This document shows, piece by piece, positions 27,493 to 35,258 of a DNA stretch of 64,000 nt. Position 1 is the first letter of the stretch. Each line of letters starts with the position of its first letter. Under the pieces are notes generated by a model. That model did not search any database. It worked only from the letters and a program-made list of their open reading frames with translations, and was not told the DNA's origin. The stretch lies in assembly GCF_018614195.1 (NCBI RefSeq), contig NZ_JAGGOT010000032.1, positions 62,001-126,000 of the forward strand, read 5' to 3'. The translations under genes were made by a program, and so were the position numbers. Source of the DNA: Streptomyces sp. ISL-43 (GTDB lineage: Bacteria; Actinomycetota; Actinomycetes; Streptomycetales; Streptomycetaceae).

Positions 27493-30378
27493 TCAGACGA
27501 CGATGTTGACCAGCTTCGGCGCGCGCACGATCACCTTGCGGATCTCGGCCCCGCCCAGCGCCGCCACAACCGCCTCGTCGCCCAGCGCCAGCTGCTCCAG
27601 GTCGGCGTCGGAGATCGTCGGCGGCACCTCCAGGCGGGCCTTGACCTTGCCCTTGATCTGGACGACGCAGGTGACGGTCTCGTCCACGACGTACGCCGGG
27701 TCCGCGACCGGGAAGTCCTGGTGGACGACCGACTCGCTGTGGCCCAGGCGGTGCCACAGCTCCTCCGCGATGTGCGGGGCCAGCGGGGCGACCAGCAGCA
27801 CCAGCCGCTCCGCGACCGAGCGCTCCAGCGGCCGGCCCGCCTTCGTCAGGGCGTTGTTCAGCTCGGTGATCTTCGCGATGGCGGTGTTGAAGCGCAGCGC
27901 CGCCATGTCGGCGCCGGCACCGTCGATCGCCTTGTGCAGTGCGCGCAGGGTGTCCTCGCCCGGCTCCGAGTCGACCACCGTCACGGCGCCCGTCTCCTCG
28001 TCCACCACGTTGCGCCACAGGCGCTGCAGCAGCCGGTACTGGCCGACCACGGCCCGGGTGTCCCACGGGCGCGAGACGTCCAGCGGGCCCATCGCCATCT
28101 CGTACAGGCGCAGGGTGTCCGCGCCGTACTCCCCGCAGATCTCGTCCGGCGTGACGGCGTTCTTCAGGGACTTGCCCATCTTGCCGTGCTCGCGCTTGAC
28201 GGGCTCGCCCTGGTAGAAGTAGCCGCCGTCGCGCTCCTCGACCTCGGCCGCGGGCACGTACACGCCGCGCGCGTCGGTGTACGCGTACGCCTGGATCATG
28301 CCCTGGTTGAACAGCTTGTGGAACGGCTCCGCCGACGAGACGTGGCCCAGGTCGAACAGCACCTTCGACCAGAAGCGCGCGTACAGCAGGTGCAGTACGG
28401 CGTGCTCGGCGCCGCCCACGTACAGGTCGACGCCGCCGTGCGGCGCGCCCTCGCGCGGGCCCATCCAGTACTGCTCGATCGCCGGGTCGACCAGCGCCTC
28501 GGAGTTGTTCGGGTCCAGGTAGCGCAGCTCGTACCAGCAGGAGCCGGCCCAGTTCGGCATGGTGTTGGTCTCGCGGCGGTAGCGCTGGACGCCCTCGCCG
28601 CGGCCCAGGTCCAGCTCGACGTCGACCCACTCTTCGTTCCGCGACAGCGGGGTCTCCGGCTTGGAGGTGGCGTCGTCCGCCTCGAAGGTGCGCGGCGAGT
28701 AGTCCTCGACCTCCGGCAGCTCCAGCGGCAGCATCGACTCGGGCAGCGCGTGCGCGACGCCGTCCTCGTCGTAGACGATCGGGAAGGGCTCGCCCCAGTA
28801 GCGCTGACGGCTGAACAGCCAGTCGCGCAGCCGGAAGTTGATGGTCCCCTCGCCGATGCCGCGCCCGGCCAGCCAGTCGGCGATCGCGGCCTTCGCCTCG
28901 ACCACGCCCAGGCCGTCCAGGGAGACGCCCTCACCCGTCGAGTTGACGATCGTGCCGTCGTACGAGGCGAAGGCGTCGTCCCACTCGGCCGGATCGGCGT
29001 CGCGGTCGTCCGAGGGCTGCACGACGCAGCGCATCGGCAGCTCGAAGGCCTGCGCGAACGCGAAGTCGCGGGTGTCGTGCGCCGGGACGGCCATGATCGC
29101 GCCGGTGCCGTAGCCCATCAGCACGTAGTCCGCGATGAAGACCGGGACCCGCTCGCCGCTGACCGGGTTGACCGCGAAGGCGCCGGTGAAGACACCGGTC
29201 TTGTCCTTGGCCTCGGCCTGCCGCTCGACGTCCGACTTCGACGCGGCCTGCTTGCGGTACGCGTCCACGGCGTCGGCGGGCGTCGCGGCGCCGCCGGTCC
29301 ACACCTGGCGGGTGCCCTCGGGCCACTCGGCCGGGACGATCTTCCCGACCAGCTCGTGCTCGGGCGCCAGTACCATGTAGGTGGCGCCGAACAGCGTGTC
29401 GGGACGCGTGGTGAAGACGGTGATGGCGTCGCCGTCGCCGACCGCGAAGTCGACGCGCGCGCCCTCGCTGCGGCCGATCCAGTTGCGCTGCTGCAGCTTG
29501 ATGGCCTCGGGCCAGTCCAGCGCGTCCAGGTCGTCGATCAGCCGGTCGGCGTACGCGGTGATCCGCATGTTCCACTGGCTCAGCTTGGCCTTGAAGACGG
29601 GGAAGTTGCCGCGCTCGGACCGGCCGTCGGCGGTGACTTCCTCGTTGGCCAGTACGGTGCCCAGCCCGGGGCACCAGTTGACGGGCGCGTCCGAGGCGTA
29701 CGCCAGCCGGTACTCGTTCAGCACGTCGGCCCGCTCGCCCGCGCTCAGCGCGGCCCAGGAGGCGCCGCCGGGCAGCTCGCGGGAGCCGTCCTCGAAGGCG
29801 GCGACCAGCTCGGCGATCGGGCGGGCCGTCTTCGCCTCGGTGTCGTACCAGGAGTTGTAGATCTGCAGGAAGATCCACTGCGTCCACTTGTAGTAGTCCG
29901 GGTCGATCGTCGCGAACGAGCGGCGCTTGTCGTGGCCCAGGCCCAGCCGGCGCAGCTGGACCTTCATGTTCTCGATGTTCGCCTCGGTGGACACGCGGGG
30001 GTGCGTGCCGGTCTGCACGGCGTACTGCTCGGCCGGCAGGCCGAAGGCGTCGAAGCCCAGGGTGTGCAGGACGTTGTGGCCGGTCATCCGCTGGTGGCGG
30101 GCGAAGACGTCGGTGGCGATGTACCCCAGCGGGTGGCCGACGTGCAGGCCCGCGCCCGACGGGTACGGGAACATGTCCATGATGAACTTCTTGGGCCGCG
30201 CCACGACCGCCGCCTGCGAGGCCTCGGTCCCGGCCAGGTCACCGGTCGGGTTCGGAGCCTCGTAGGTCCCCTGGGCGTCCCATACGTCCTGCCAGCGTGC
30301 CTCGATGTCGGCGGCCATGGCAGCCGTGTAGCGGTGCGCCTCGGCCGCCTCGGGGGCCGGGGTGTTCGTCTCGCTCAT
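27493..30378 (-). CDS. leuS: Leucine--tRNA ligase
   Basis: Class I aminoacyl-tRNA synthetase that charges tRNA-Leu. The 961-residue protein begins MSETNTPAPEAAEAH. The HIGH motif is HVGH at residues 79-82 within PYPSGAGLHVGHPLGY. The editing domain holds conserved stretches such as TTRPDTLFGATYMVLAPEH. The KMSKS motif appears as KMGKSLKN at about residue 731, and anticodon-binding and C-terminal domains follow. The ATG at 30378 is downstream of a leader with a leucine-rich mini-ORF and an intrinsic terminator, so expression is probably attenuated when charged tRNA-Leu is plentiful. Confidence 0.96.
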   Translation of the reverse strand: MSETNTPAPEAAEAHRYTAAMAADIEARWQDVWDAQGTYEAPNPTGDLAGTEASQAAVVARPKKFIMDMFPYPSGAGLHVGHPLGYIATDVFARHQRMTGHNVLHTLGFDAFGLPAEQYAVQTGTHPRVSTEANIENMKVQLRRLGLGHDKRRSFATIDPDYYKWTQWIFLQIYNSWYDTEAKTARPIAELVAAFEDGSRELPGGASWAALSAGERADVLNEYRLAYASDAPVNWCPGLGTVLANEEVTADGRSERGNFPVFKAKLSQWNMRITAYADRLIDDLDALDWPEAIKLQQRNWIGRSEGARVDFAVGDGDAITVFTTRPDTLFGATYMVLAPEHELVGKIVPAEWPEGTRQVWTGGAATPADAVDAYRKQAASKSDVERQAEAKDKTGVFTGAFAVNPVSGERVPVFIADYVLMGYGTGAIMAVPAHDTRDFAFAQAFELPMRCVVQPSDDRDADPAEWDDAFASYDGTIVNSTGEGVSLDGLGVVEAKAAIADWLAGRGIGEGTINFRLRDWLFSRQRYWGEPFPIVYDEDGVAHALPESMLPLELPEVEDYSPRTFEADDATSKPETPLSRNEEWVDVELDLGRGEGVQRYRRETNTMPNWAGSCWYELRYLDPNNSEALVDPAIEQYWMGPREGAPHGGVDLYVGGAEHAVLHLLYARFWSKVLFDLGHVSSAEPFHKLFNQGMIQAYAYTDARGVYVPAAEVEERDGGYFYQGEPVKREHGKMGKSLKNAVTPDEICGEYGADTLRLYEMAMGPLDVSRPWDTRAVVGQYRLLQRLWRNVVDEETGAVTVVDSEPGEDTLRALHKAIDGAGADMAALRFNTAIAKITELNNALTKAGRPLERSVAERLVLLVAPLAPHIAEELWHRLGHSESVVHQDFPVADPAYVVDETVTCVVQIKGKVKARLEVPPTISDADLEQLALGDEAVVAALGGAEIRKVIVRAPKLVNIVV

Positions 30379-30428
30379 GATTTCTGAAGCTCCATCGATC
30401 GTCTCTGCCGTCTCTGCCTGCCCAAACG

Positions 30429-30452
30429 AAAAAACCCCTCGCACAGGAGGGG
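30429..30452 (-). terminator. Intrinsic terminator in the leuS leader (attenuator)
   Basis: On the minus strand CCCCTC, loop CTGTGC, GAGGGG is followed at once by TTTTTT, a textbook factor-independent terminator. It stands 50 nt upstream of leuS and 42 nt past the leader-peptide stop. A U tract is unusual in this GC-rich genome and argues for a real regulatory terminator. Confidence 0.85.
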
Positions 30453-30493
30453 GCGCCGCGCCGAGGCCGACCATCTCGTGGGGTCGGTGCTGT

Positions 30494-30532
30494 TCAGCGC
30501 GGCTCGGTAAGCAGGAGGCGTACGGCACGCAT
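30494..30532 (-). CDS. leuS leader peptide (12 aa, three consecutive Leu codons)
   Basis: ATG at 30532 encodes MRAVRLLLTEPR and stop. Codons 6-8 are CTC, CTG and CTT, all leucine. Downstream RNA can form alternative hairpins (GCCGCGC with GCGCGGC, CCGACC with GGTCGG) before the U-tract terminator. Classical attenuation of leuS has been predicted in some Streptomyces species, so this fits an established pattern. A TACCCT (minus strand, 30539-30544) ends 6 nt before the ATG, so the leader mRNA may be leaderless. It is too short for normal gene finders. Confidence 0.75.
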   Translation of the reverse strand: MRAVRLLLTEPR

Positions 30533-30597
30533 GGCGTCAGGGTACCGCAGCGGTCCCTACGGGCGCTGCGGCCTTCCGGCCCGCGGACGCACAACGA

Positions 30598-30630
30598 GAA
30601 GCGGGCCACCCGATCCGGGTGGCCCGCTTC
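30598..30630 (-). terminator. Terminator after the first tRNA-Ala gene
   Basis: A perfect 15-bp stem (30598-30612 with 30616-30630) and a three-base loop begin 8 nt past the tRNA 3' end on the minus strand. Confidence 0.8.
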
Positions 30631-30637
30631 TTCACTG

Positions 30638-30710
30638 TGGAGCTATGGAGAATTGAACTCCAGACCTCCTGCATGCCATGCAGGCGCTCTACCAACTGAG
30701 CTATAGCCCC
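30638..30710 (-). tRNA. tRNA-Ala (anticodon GGC)
   Basis: A 73-nt cloverleaf: acceptor GGGGCTA with TAGCTCC and discriminator A, D arm GCTC/GAGC, anticodon stem CCTGC/GCAGG with loop ATGGCAT (anticodon GGC, reading GCC), and T arm TGGAG-TTCAATT-CTCCA. No CCA is encoded, so RNase Z and CCA addition are needed. It is identical to the copy at 31234-31306. Confidence 0.96.
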
Positions 30711-30863
30711 TTGTCTTGCTTGCCGCTTCGTTCTCCGTTTCCGGTTCCCCTTGGCGACGTCCCAAACATTACACGGTCATGGCCCTGGTCCAAAAATCGG
30801 TTTCCGTCGACCGCGGGCCATGTCCGGTTTGACCTATATCGTCACGCCTGAGTCATACACGAA

Positions 30864-31097
30864 TCACGCACGGGCGAACTGGTAGAACCGCTTCAGCGTG
30901 CAGTGCTCGTCGAGCAGCCGGCCGTAGATCGGCTCCCCTTCCAGCTCGCGGTAGGTCTCGATCGGGTCGCCTTTTATGATCAGCGCCCGCGCGCATTCCT
31001 CGCACCAGTACTGGTAGTCGGGGTTGATCGGCTCCATGTCCCGCACGATCGGCGTGCCGTTGTTGCACCAGTCGCACCGCCGCCGGTGTGCACCCAT
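30864..31097 (-). CDS. Conserved small zinc-ribbon-like hypothetical protein
   Basis: A 77-residue protein between two identical tRNA-Ala genes. It begins MGAHRRRCDWCNNG and has paired cysteines C8-x2-C11 and C32-x2-C35 (WCEECARAL), a likely zinc ribbon. The C-terminus, CTLKRFYQFARA, includes a further Cys and aromatic residues. The ATG at 31097 was chosen because the frame upstream runs into the tRNA region. The function is unknown; RNA or DNA binding is a guess from the zinc ribbon and tRNA context. Confidence 0.7.
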   Translation of the reverse strand: MGAHRRRCDWCNNGTPIVRDMEPINPDYQYWCEECARALIIKGDPIETYRELEGEPIYGRLLDEHCTLKRFYQFARA

Positions 31098-31198
31098 CCG
31101 TCAGCGACTCCCTCCCGCGTCGGGCCGTCGTCGTCCCCCTCCGGCCGTCCGATTCTGCCATGCCGGTGCTCGCCTGGGCAGCTGGGTACAAAAGCAAA

Positions 31199-31226
31199 GA
31201 TCCCGCCCCCTGTTGGGGACGGGATC
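31199..31226 (-). terminator. Terminator after the second tRNA-Ala gene
   Basis: A 12-bp stem (GATCCCG.CCCC paired with GGGG.CGGGATC, one G-U) is followed on the minus strand by TTTGCTTTT, a near-canonical intrinsic terminator 8 nt past the tRNA. Confidence 0.8.
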
Positions 31227-31233
31227 TTGATTG

Positions 31234-31306
31234 TGGAGCTATGGAGAATTGAACTCCAGACCTCCTGCATGCCATGCAGGCGCTCTACCAACTGAGCTAT
31301 AGCCCC
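31234..31306 (-). tRNA. tRNA-Ala (anticodon GGC), second identical copy
   Basis: Same 73-nt sequence and anticodon GGC as the gene at 30638-30710. The identity extends a few bases past the tRNA, and each copy has its own terminator. Confidence 0.96.
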
Positions 31307-31429
31307 GCTCTCCGCGACGCTCCCCCCGTTTCCGGTGTTCTGCGCTGCGAACAAGAAGAACTCTAGCCTGGGACCAGCCGGAAAGTGAAATCCGGGTGGG
31401 AGCCGGGCGGAAGCCGCCCCGAGGCGGTG

Positions 31430-32116
31430 TCAGTCGTCGTCGCCGAGCACCGGTTCCGGCAGCGTGCCGGCGTTGTGCTCCATCAGACGCCAGCCGCGCG
31501 CGCCCTCGCCGAGAACGGACCAGCAGCAGTTGGAGAGCCCGCCCAGGCCCTCCCAGTAGTACGAGTCCAGGCCCAGCAGGCGGCCGATCGTCGTACGGAT
31601 GGTGCCGCCGTGGCTGACCACGACGAGCGTGCCGCCCTCGGGCAGCCGGCCGGCGTGTTCCAGGACCACCGGCGCCGCCCGGTCGGCGACCTCGGTCTCC
31701 AGCTCACCGCCGCCGCGGCGGACCGCCTCGCCGCGCTTCCACGCCGCGTACTGCTCGCCGTACTTCTCGAGGATCTCGTCGTGCGTGAGGCCCTGCCACT
31801 CGCCGGCGTACGTCTCGCGCAGCGCCTCGTCGTGCGTCACGGACAGACCCGTGACAACCGCCAGCTCGGCAGCCGTCGCAGAGGCCCGTCGCAGGTCCGA
31901 GGCGACGATGGCGTCGGGCCTCAGGGAGGCGAGCAGCCGGGCGGCGCGGCGCGCCTGCGCCACACCGTCCTCGGTCAGCTCGATGTCCGTCGAGCCCTGG
32001 AAGCGGCGCTCCAGGTTCCACGAGGTCTGGCCGTGCCGCCAGAGGACGATCGTCCGGCCGGTCTTGCCCGGAGTGGTCGTACCGTCGAGGTTCGTGCCGT
32101 CTTTGGAGGCGCTCAG
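31430..32116 (-). CDS. Histidine phosphatase family protein, probable CTG start
   Basis: Phosphoglycerate-mutase-like histidine phosphatase of 228 residues. The active-site motif RHGQT is at residues 27-31 (IVLWRHGQTSWNLERRFQG), and the second His is in VVVSHGGTIR. The substrate is unknown; relatives include GpmB-like and glucosyl-3-phosphoglycerate phosphatases. The frame has no ATG, GTG or TTG between the upstream stop and the RHG motif. A CTG at 32116 overlaps the rsfS stop as CTGA, in the same way as ATGA overlaps elsewhere in the window, so it is the best start. A later GTG (31963) would delete the active site. Confidence 0.85.
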   Translation of the reverse strand: MSASKDGTNLDGTTTPGKTGRTIVLWRHGQTSWNLERRFQGSTDIELTEDGVAQARRAARLLASLRPDAIVASDLRRASATAAELAVVTGLSVTHDEALRETYAGEWQGLTHDEILEKYGEQYAAWKRGEAVRRGGGELETEVADRAAPVVLEHAGRLPEGGTLVVVSHGGTIRTTIGRLLGLDSYYWEGLGGLSNCCWSVLGEGARGWRLMEHNAGTLPEPVLGDDD

Positions 32117-32559
32117 AACAGATCACCGTCCATCTCGTCGTCGCCCTGCGTCGCACGCAGGGCGGCGTGCTCCTCGGCCTTGCCCTTGGTGAGCTTGGCG
32201 TCCTCGGGGAGGTCGATCTCGGGGCAGTCCTTCCACAGGCGCTCCAGCGCGTAGAAGACCCGCTCCTCGCTGTGCTGCACGTGGACGACGATGTCGATGT
32301 AGTCGAGCAGGATCCAGCGGGCGTCGCGGTCGCCCTCGCGGCGCACCGGCTTGACGCCCAGCTCCTTCTGGAGCTTCTCCTCGATCTCGTCCACGATCGA
32401 CTTGACCTGACGGTCGTTGGGCGCCGAGGCGAGCAGGAAGGCGTCGGTGATCGACAGCACGTCGCTGACGTCGTACGCGATGATGTCGTGCGCGAGCCGG
32501 TCGGCCGCGGCCTGGGCGGCGGCGGTGATGAGCTCGATGGAGCGGTCCGTGGCGGTCAC
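32113..32559 (-). CDS. rsfS: Ribosomal silencing factor RsfS
   Basis: Binds ribosomal protein L14 and blocks 30S-50S joining when nutrients are short. The 148-residue protein has the family blocks IIAYDVSDVLSITDAFLLASAPNDRQVKSI and RREGDRDARWILLDYIDIVVHVQ, plus an acidic C-terminal tail. GTG start at 32559. It follows the LCP gene after a 120-bp spacer with a strong hairpin and overlaps the phosphatase start as CTGA. The nadD-LCP-rsfS-phosphatase order is standard for Streptomyces. Confidence 0.95.
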   Translation of the reverse strand: MTATDRSIELITAAAQAAADRLAHDIIAYDVSDVLSITDAFLLASAPNDRQVKSIVDEIEEKLQKELGVKPVRREGDRDARWILLDYIDIVVHVQHSEERVFYALERLWKDCPEIDLPEDAKLTKGKAEEHAALRATQGDDEMDGDLF

Positions 32560-32617
32560 TGGCCATGCTTTCGGGTTGGCGGGCAGATCCTTACAAGGGT
32601 CTCATGTACCGCCGACA

Positions 32618-32647
32618 CCGCCCGCGCGGAACGTCCCGCGCGGGCGG
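32618..32647 (-). terminator. Hairpin between the LCP gene and rsfS
   Basis: CCGCCCGCGCGG and CCGCGCGGGCGG form a perfect 12-bp stem with loop AACGTC, starting 33 nt past the LCP stop. It may terminate or reduce read-through into rsfS. Confidence 0.65.
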
Positions 32648-32679
32648 ACCCGCACCTCACAGGCGCTGCCGCAGAAGGC

Positions 32680-34377
32680 TCAGGACGGTTTGTAATCCTT
32701 GCCCAGCGTCACCACGACGTCCGCGTTGACCGCGTTCTCGGCCTTCTTGACGGCCGTCTCGGGCAGCCCCAGCGTCTTGGCGACCTCGACCGCCTTGTCC
32801 CGCTGGGCGTCGTCCTGGTAGGTGATCTGCGACGCGGGCACGGGCTTGTCGGCCTTGCCGCCGTCCACCAGGGTGTAGCCGCCGTTGAGCAGGGCCGCCT
32901 TGGCCGCCGTCTGGGTCTTGTCGTCGCCGGTGGCGTCCTTCAGGCCCACCCTGGGGGCGGCGCCGGGCTGGGCCTCCGCGGCGGTGCCGCCGAGGACCTC
33001 CTTGACGACCGTCTTGTTGGCGTCGTCGGTGAGGCCGCCGTTGGGCTTCAGGGCGAGCACGTCGGTGCGGTAGGCGCCCACCTTGGCGTGTTCCCCGAGT
33101 TTGGACAGCAGCGCGCCGAGGCTCTGCGCGTTCAGCGCCGGATCCAGGATCTGGCCGGTGGTCTCGACGGTCATGGCCGCCGACTTCGGATCGCCGGGCA
33201 CCTTGCGCAGCAAGGCGAACAGGACCTTGCCGAACCGGTCCAGCTGCTTGGCCTCCGGCTCGCCCTGGGCCCGGTACGTGGCGTACGCGACGGCCATGGC
33301 ACCGCTGAGGCTCTGCTTCTGGCCCTGGCCGACGGCGGGGGCCTTCACCGAGTCGTCCGCCGGGACCGCCGCGTCGGTGTCGACCTCGATGCCGCCGACC
33401 AGCTCCACGAAGTTTTCCAGGAAGGGGGTGTCCAGGCGCCAGGTGCCGCCGATGTGGGTGCCGAGCACCGAGTCGAGGGACTCCCGTACGCCCAGGCCCG
33501 CGCCCTCGACCGCCGCGCCCAGCTGGGTGCCGGTGCCGTCGTCCTTGGTGACGTTCAGCCCGTTCGGCACGAGGACGGTGGCGCCCTGCTTGGTGGTGAC
33601 GTTGTCGACGAGCAGCGCCGTGGAGGTGCCGCCCTTCTTGGTGTTGTGCAGATGGACGACGATCATGTCGCGCTTCTGCGGACCGGTCGCGGCCGCGGCG
33701 CCCGATCCCTTGCCGGGGCCCTCCAGGAACGGCAGCTTGCCCGCGTACCAGAGGTACCCGAGACCGCCCGCGACGAAGACGGCCAGCACCACGATCAGCG
33801 CCACCACGCGGTTGCGGCCGCGCCGGCGGGCCTCCTCGCGCCGCTCGGTCCGGCTCTCGGTGAAGGCGAGCCAGTCGATGACGTCCTCGGAGTCCTCGTC
33901 CGGCTGGTCGATGAAGGCGAACTGCTCCGTGTGGTACGAGGGCCCCTGCGCGGTCGGCCCGTCGGCCCGGCGGGGCTCCGGGACCTGCGCGGCGGCCGGC
34001 CGGAACTCCGGCTCGGGCTCCCGGGCCGGTGCCTGCGGGGCGGACTGCTGCGGGATCCACTGCTGGGTGGCCTGGGTGTCGTACCCGTAGGGCTGTGCCT
34101 GGGGGTAGTCCTGCTGCGGCTGCGACTGCTGCTGCGGGTAGTACTGCTGCTGCGGCTGCTGCCGGCCGTACGCCTGGTAGTCGTAGCCGTGCTGCTGCTC
34201 GTACTGCCGCTGGTCGTACGACTGCTGCTCGTACTGCTGCTGCTCGTACGGAGGAGCGGGGGCAGGGGCGGGCTGCGCGGGCACCTGGCCGTACACCGGC
34301 CGCCCGTACGCGTCATAGCCGACGAGCTGCCGCTCCTGGCCTACGTACGGGTCGTACGGCTCCTGTCGGTCGTTCAC
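32680..34377 (-). CDS. Atypical LytR-CpsA-Psr (LCP) family protein with LytR_C domain
   Basis: A 565-residue type II membrane protein. Residues 1-130 are rich in Gln, Tyr and Pro, a disordered cytoplasmic tail. A membrane helix lies at about 192-212 (VVALIVVLAVFVAGGLGYLWYAG). The outer LCP domain keeps VELVGGIEVD and LSGAMAVAYATYRAQGE, but the usual RSDxM and SIPRDT blocks are replaced (GTSTALLVDN, VLVPNGLNV), so some phosphate-binding residues look lost. The C-terminal about 100 residues form the LytR_C domain (LLNGGYTLVDGGKAD). Position next to nadD and rsfS matches S. coelicolor PdtA (SCO2578), which, from memory, transfers polydiglycosylphosphate to the spore wall. Confidence 0.82.
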   Translation of the reverse strand: MNDRQEPYDPYVGQERQLVGYDAYGRPVYGQVPAQPAPAPAPPYEQQQYEQQSYDQRQYEQQHGYDYQAYGRQQPQQQYYPQQQSQPQQDYPQAQPYGYDTQATQQWIPQQSAPQAPAREPEPEFRPAAAQVPEPRRADGPTAQGPSYHTEQFAFIDQPDEDSEDVIDWLAFTESRTERREEARRRGRNRVVALIVVLAVFVAGGLGYLWYAGKLPFLEGPGKGSGAAAATGPQKRDMIVVHLHNTKKGGTSTALLVDNVTTKQGATVLVPNGLNVTKDDGTGTQLGAAVEGAGLGVRESLDSVLGTHIGGTWRLDTPFLENFVELVGGIEVDTDAAVPADDSVKAPAVGQGQKQSLSGAMAVAYATYRAQGEPEAKQLDRFGKVLFALLRKVPGDPKSAAMTVETTGQILDPALNAQSLGALLSKLGEHAKVGAYRTDVLALKPNGGLTDDANKTVVKEVLGGTAAEAQPGAAPRVGLKDATGDDKTQTAAKAALLNGGYTLVDGGKADKPVPASQITYQDDAQRDKAVEVAKTLGLPETAVKKAENAVNADVVVTLGKDYKPS

Positions 34378-34402
34378 CGCGGTGGCCCCTCTCTCCGGAA
34401 GC

Positions 34403-35020
34403 TCAGGCTCCCCGGTACAGCTCGCGCTTGTCGATGTAGCGGACGACGCCGTCGGGCACCAAGTACCAGACAGGATCCCCCTCGGCGACGCGTGCGCGGC
34501 AGTCCGTGGACGAAATGGCCAGGGCGGGCACCTCGACGAGGGAGACGCCGCCCTCGGGCAGACCGTCGTCGGTGAGGACGTGGCCGGGCCTGGTGACGCC
34601 GATGAAGTGGGCGAGGGCGAAGAGCTCGTCGGCGTTCCGCCAGGTCAGGATCTGGGCGAGGGCGTCGGCGCCGGTGATGAAGAACAGGTCGGCGTCGTCG
34701 TTGAGGGCGCTCAGGTCCCGCAGGGTGTCGATCGTGTAGGTCGGTCCGCCGCGGTCGATGTCGATGCGGCTCACCGAGAACTGCGGGTTCGAGGCGGTCG
34801 CGATGACCGTCATCAGATACCGGTCCTCGGCCGCCGACACGGCCCGCTGCGACTTCTGCCACGGCTCACCGGTCGGTACGAACATCACCTCGTCGAGGTG
34901 GAACAGCGCGGCCACCTCGCTGGCGGCCACCAGGTGTCCGTGGTGGATCGGGTCGAATGTCCCGCCCATCACCCCGAGCCGGCGCTTGACCGGGCCGGTA
35001 GGCATTTCCTGCTCTCCCAT
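34403..35020 (-). CDS. nadD: Nicotinate-nucleotide adenylyltransferase
   Basis: Joins nicotinate mononucleotide and ATP to make deamido-NAD in NAD synthesis. The 205-residue protein has the nucleotidyltransferase motif GGTFDPIHHGH at residues 19-29 and the C-terminal ISSTDCRARV. VFVPTGEPWQKS, FFITGADAL and the family's DTLR block are all present. ATG 35020 and ATG 35005 are both possible; the second has GGAG about 8 nt upstream. It is followed after 25 nt by the LCP gene and probably shares a transcript with it. Confidence 0.95.
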   Translation of the reverse strand: MGEQEMPTGPVKRRLGVMGGTFDPIHHGHLVAASEVAALFHLDEVMFVPTGEPWQKSQRAVSAAEDRYLMTVIATASNPQFSVSRIDIDRGGPTYTIDTLRDLSALNDDADLFFITGADALAQILTWRNADELFALAHFIGVTRPGHVLTDDGLPEGGVSLVEVPALAISSTDCRARVAEGDPVWYLVPDGVVRYIDKRELYRGA

Positions 35021-35090
35021 GAGCGCAGAGCCTACTGGCCCGGTGGGGCGGCGGGGACCCGCCTTCGAGCGCTTGCGCGAACCGCGGGCT

Positions 35091-35258
35091 TCAGCGGTCG
35101 CGGTTCAGGCGCGTGGTGACCCACAGCAGCAGCAGGAGGATGCCGAAGGCGGCGCCGCCGGTCAGGTACGGGGAGAGGCTGTCGTGGTTGCCGCCGTGCT
35201 GCTCGGCGCCCTCCGAGGCGAGGACGACCAGGGTGTGGGCGGTGGAGGCGAGGCTCAT
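35091..35258 (-). CDS. Small membrane protein, 55 aa
   Basis: ATG at 35258 starts MSLASTAHTLVVLASEGAEQ; residues 31-50 form a membrane helix (YLTGGAAFGILLLLLWVTTR) and the end is LNRDR. Helix plus short charged tail in this position upstream of nadD is conserved in Streptomyces from memory. It lies 70 bp upstream of nadD on the same strand and is divergent from the M48 peptidase gene. High GC in third positions supports coding. The function is unknown. Confidence 0.72.
   Translation of the reverse strand: MSLASTAHTLVVLASEGAEQHGGNHDSLSPYLTGGAAFGILLLLLWVTTRLNRDR

Noticed and set aside
30421..30560. T-box riboswitch ahead of leuS
   Set aside because: No T-box core (AGGGUGGNACCGCG-like) is present. 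The Leu-codon ORF with terminator fits peptide attenuation instead.
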